The notes under the pieces: generated by a model
What the model was told of the DNA's origin: nothing
Seen by the model: the letters and a program-made list of their open reading frames with translations, nothing else
Database searches by the model: none
In this document: positions 5,354-5,387 of the stretch, in pieces
How the letters are laid out: the number at the start of each line of letters is the position of its first letter
Numbering within the stretch: the first letter of the stretch is position 1
Position numbers and translations under genes: made by a program
Assembly: GCA_050050615.1 (NCBI GenBank)
Contig: JASFTV010000260.1
Location: forward strand, 1 to 5,387
Length of the DNA stretch: 5,387 nucleotides
Direction of reading: 5' to 3'
Source: JASFTV01 sp050050615
GTDB lineage: Bacteria; Desulfobacterota; DSM-4660; Desulfatiglandales; HGW-15

Positions 5354-5387
5354 AATCCCAATTTCCAAGCATCAAATTCCAAACAAA
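5354..5387. repeat. Edge of an AT-rich dispersed repeat (TCCCAA/TCCAA words), partial
   Basis: The last 34 bases repeat the words ATCCCAA, TTCCAA, TCAAA and TTCCAAA with little else and run off the window. Low-complexity arrays of this kind (on the other strand TTTGGAATTTGG-like) are, in my experience, scattered between genes in many environmental bacterial genomes. Between the AllH-like stop (5293) and this point I see no gene start. Only the left edge is visible, so extent and copy number are unknown. Confidence 0.45.

Overview
The window reads as an accessory, cyclic-ureide or hydantoin-type nitrogen-catabolism locus from a bacterium of moderately high GC. Family relationships, Shine-Dalgarno-led starts and two kinds of short dispersed-repeat sequence suggest an environmental Gram-negative, possibly of the deltaproteobacterial or Desulfobacterota type. 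That placement is inference; no ribosomal or marker gene is present.

Layout. Positions 1-2636 (+) hold two consecutive catabolic genes: an M20-family N-carbamoyl-amino-acid hydrolase or allantoate amidohydrolase-type amidase, cut by the left edge, and a complete dihydropyrimidinase/D-hydantoinase with all metal ligands. Tail to tail with them, 20 bases away, lies a small minus-strand gene of the DUF3830 (cyclophilin-like) family, 3070-2657, which starts at TTG behind an excellent Shine-Dalgarno. Upstream of it on the minus strand (3785-3267) is a broken chimeric reading frame: about 47 residues like the N-terminus of carbamoyl-phosphate synthase large subunit, interrupted by TAG, joined in frame to the C-terminal half of a creatininase-family amidohydrolase. 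This looks like the scar of a deletion between two neighbouring genes.

The gene-poor stretch 3786-4372 is not empty. It holds a REP-like hairpin (3845-3881), a roughly 159-bp non-coding element with 21/22-bp terminal inverted repeats (4083-4241, MITE-like), and, seven bases from the element's last base, a near-consensus sigma-70 promoter (TTGACA, 17 bp, TATACT). That promoter points to the last gene, 4373-5293 (+), a DUF2877/AllH-like protein related to a subunit of oxamate carbamoyltransferase. The window ends in an AT-rich, CCAA-word sequence that looks like the edge of another dispersed repeat.

How the genes fit. The hydantoinase opens a cyclic ureide to an N-carbamoyl compound and the M20 enzyme removes the carbamoyl group. 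AllH-like, creatininase-like and CPSase-like sequences beside them all belong to C-N or carbamoyl chemistry, so the locus looks like a ureide or carbamoyl salvage island whose right half has been rearranged. The substrate cannot be fixed from sequence. The most interesting points are the chimeric scar, the MITE next to a strong promoter, and the apparently lone AllH-like gene.
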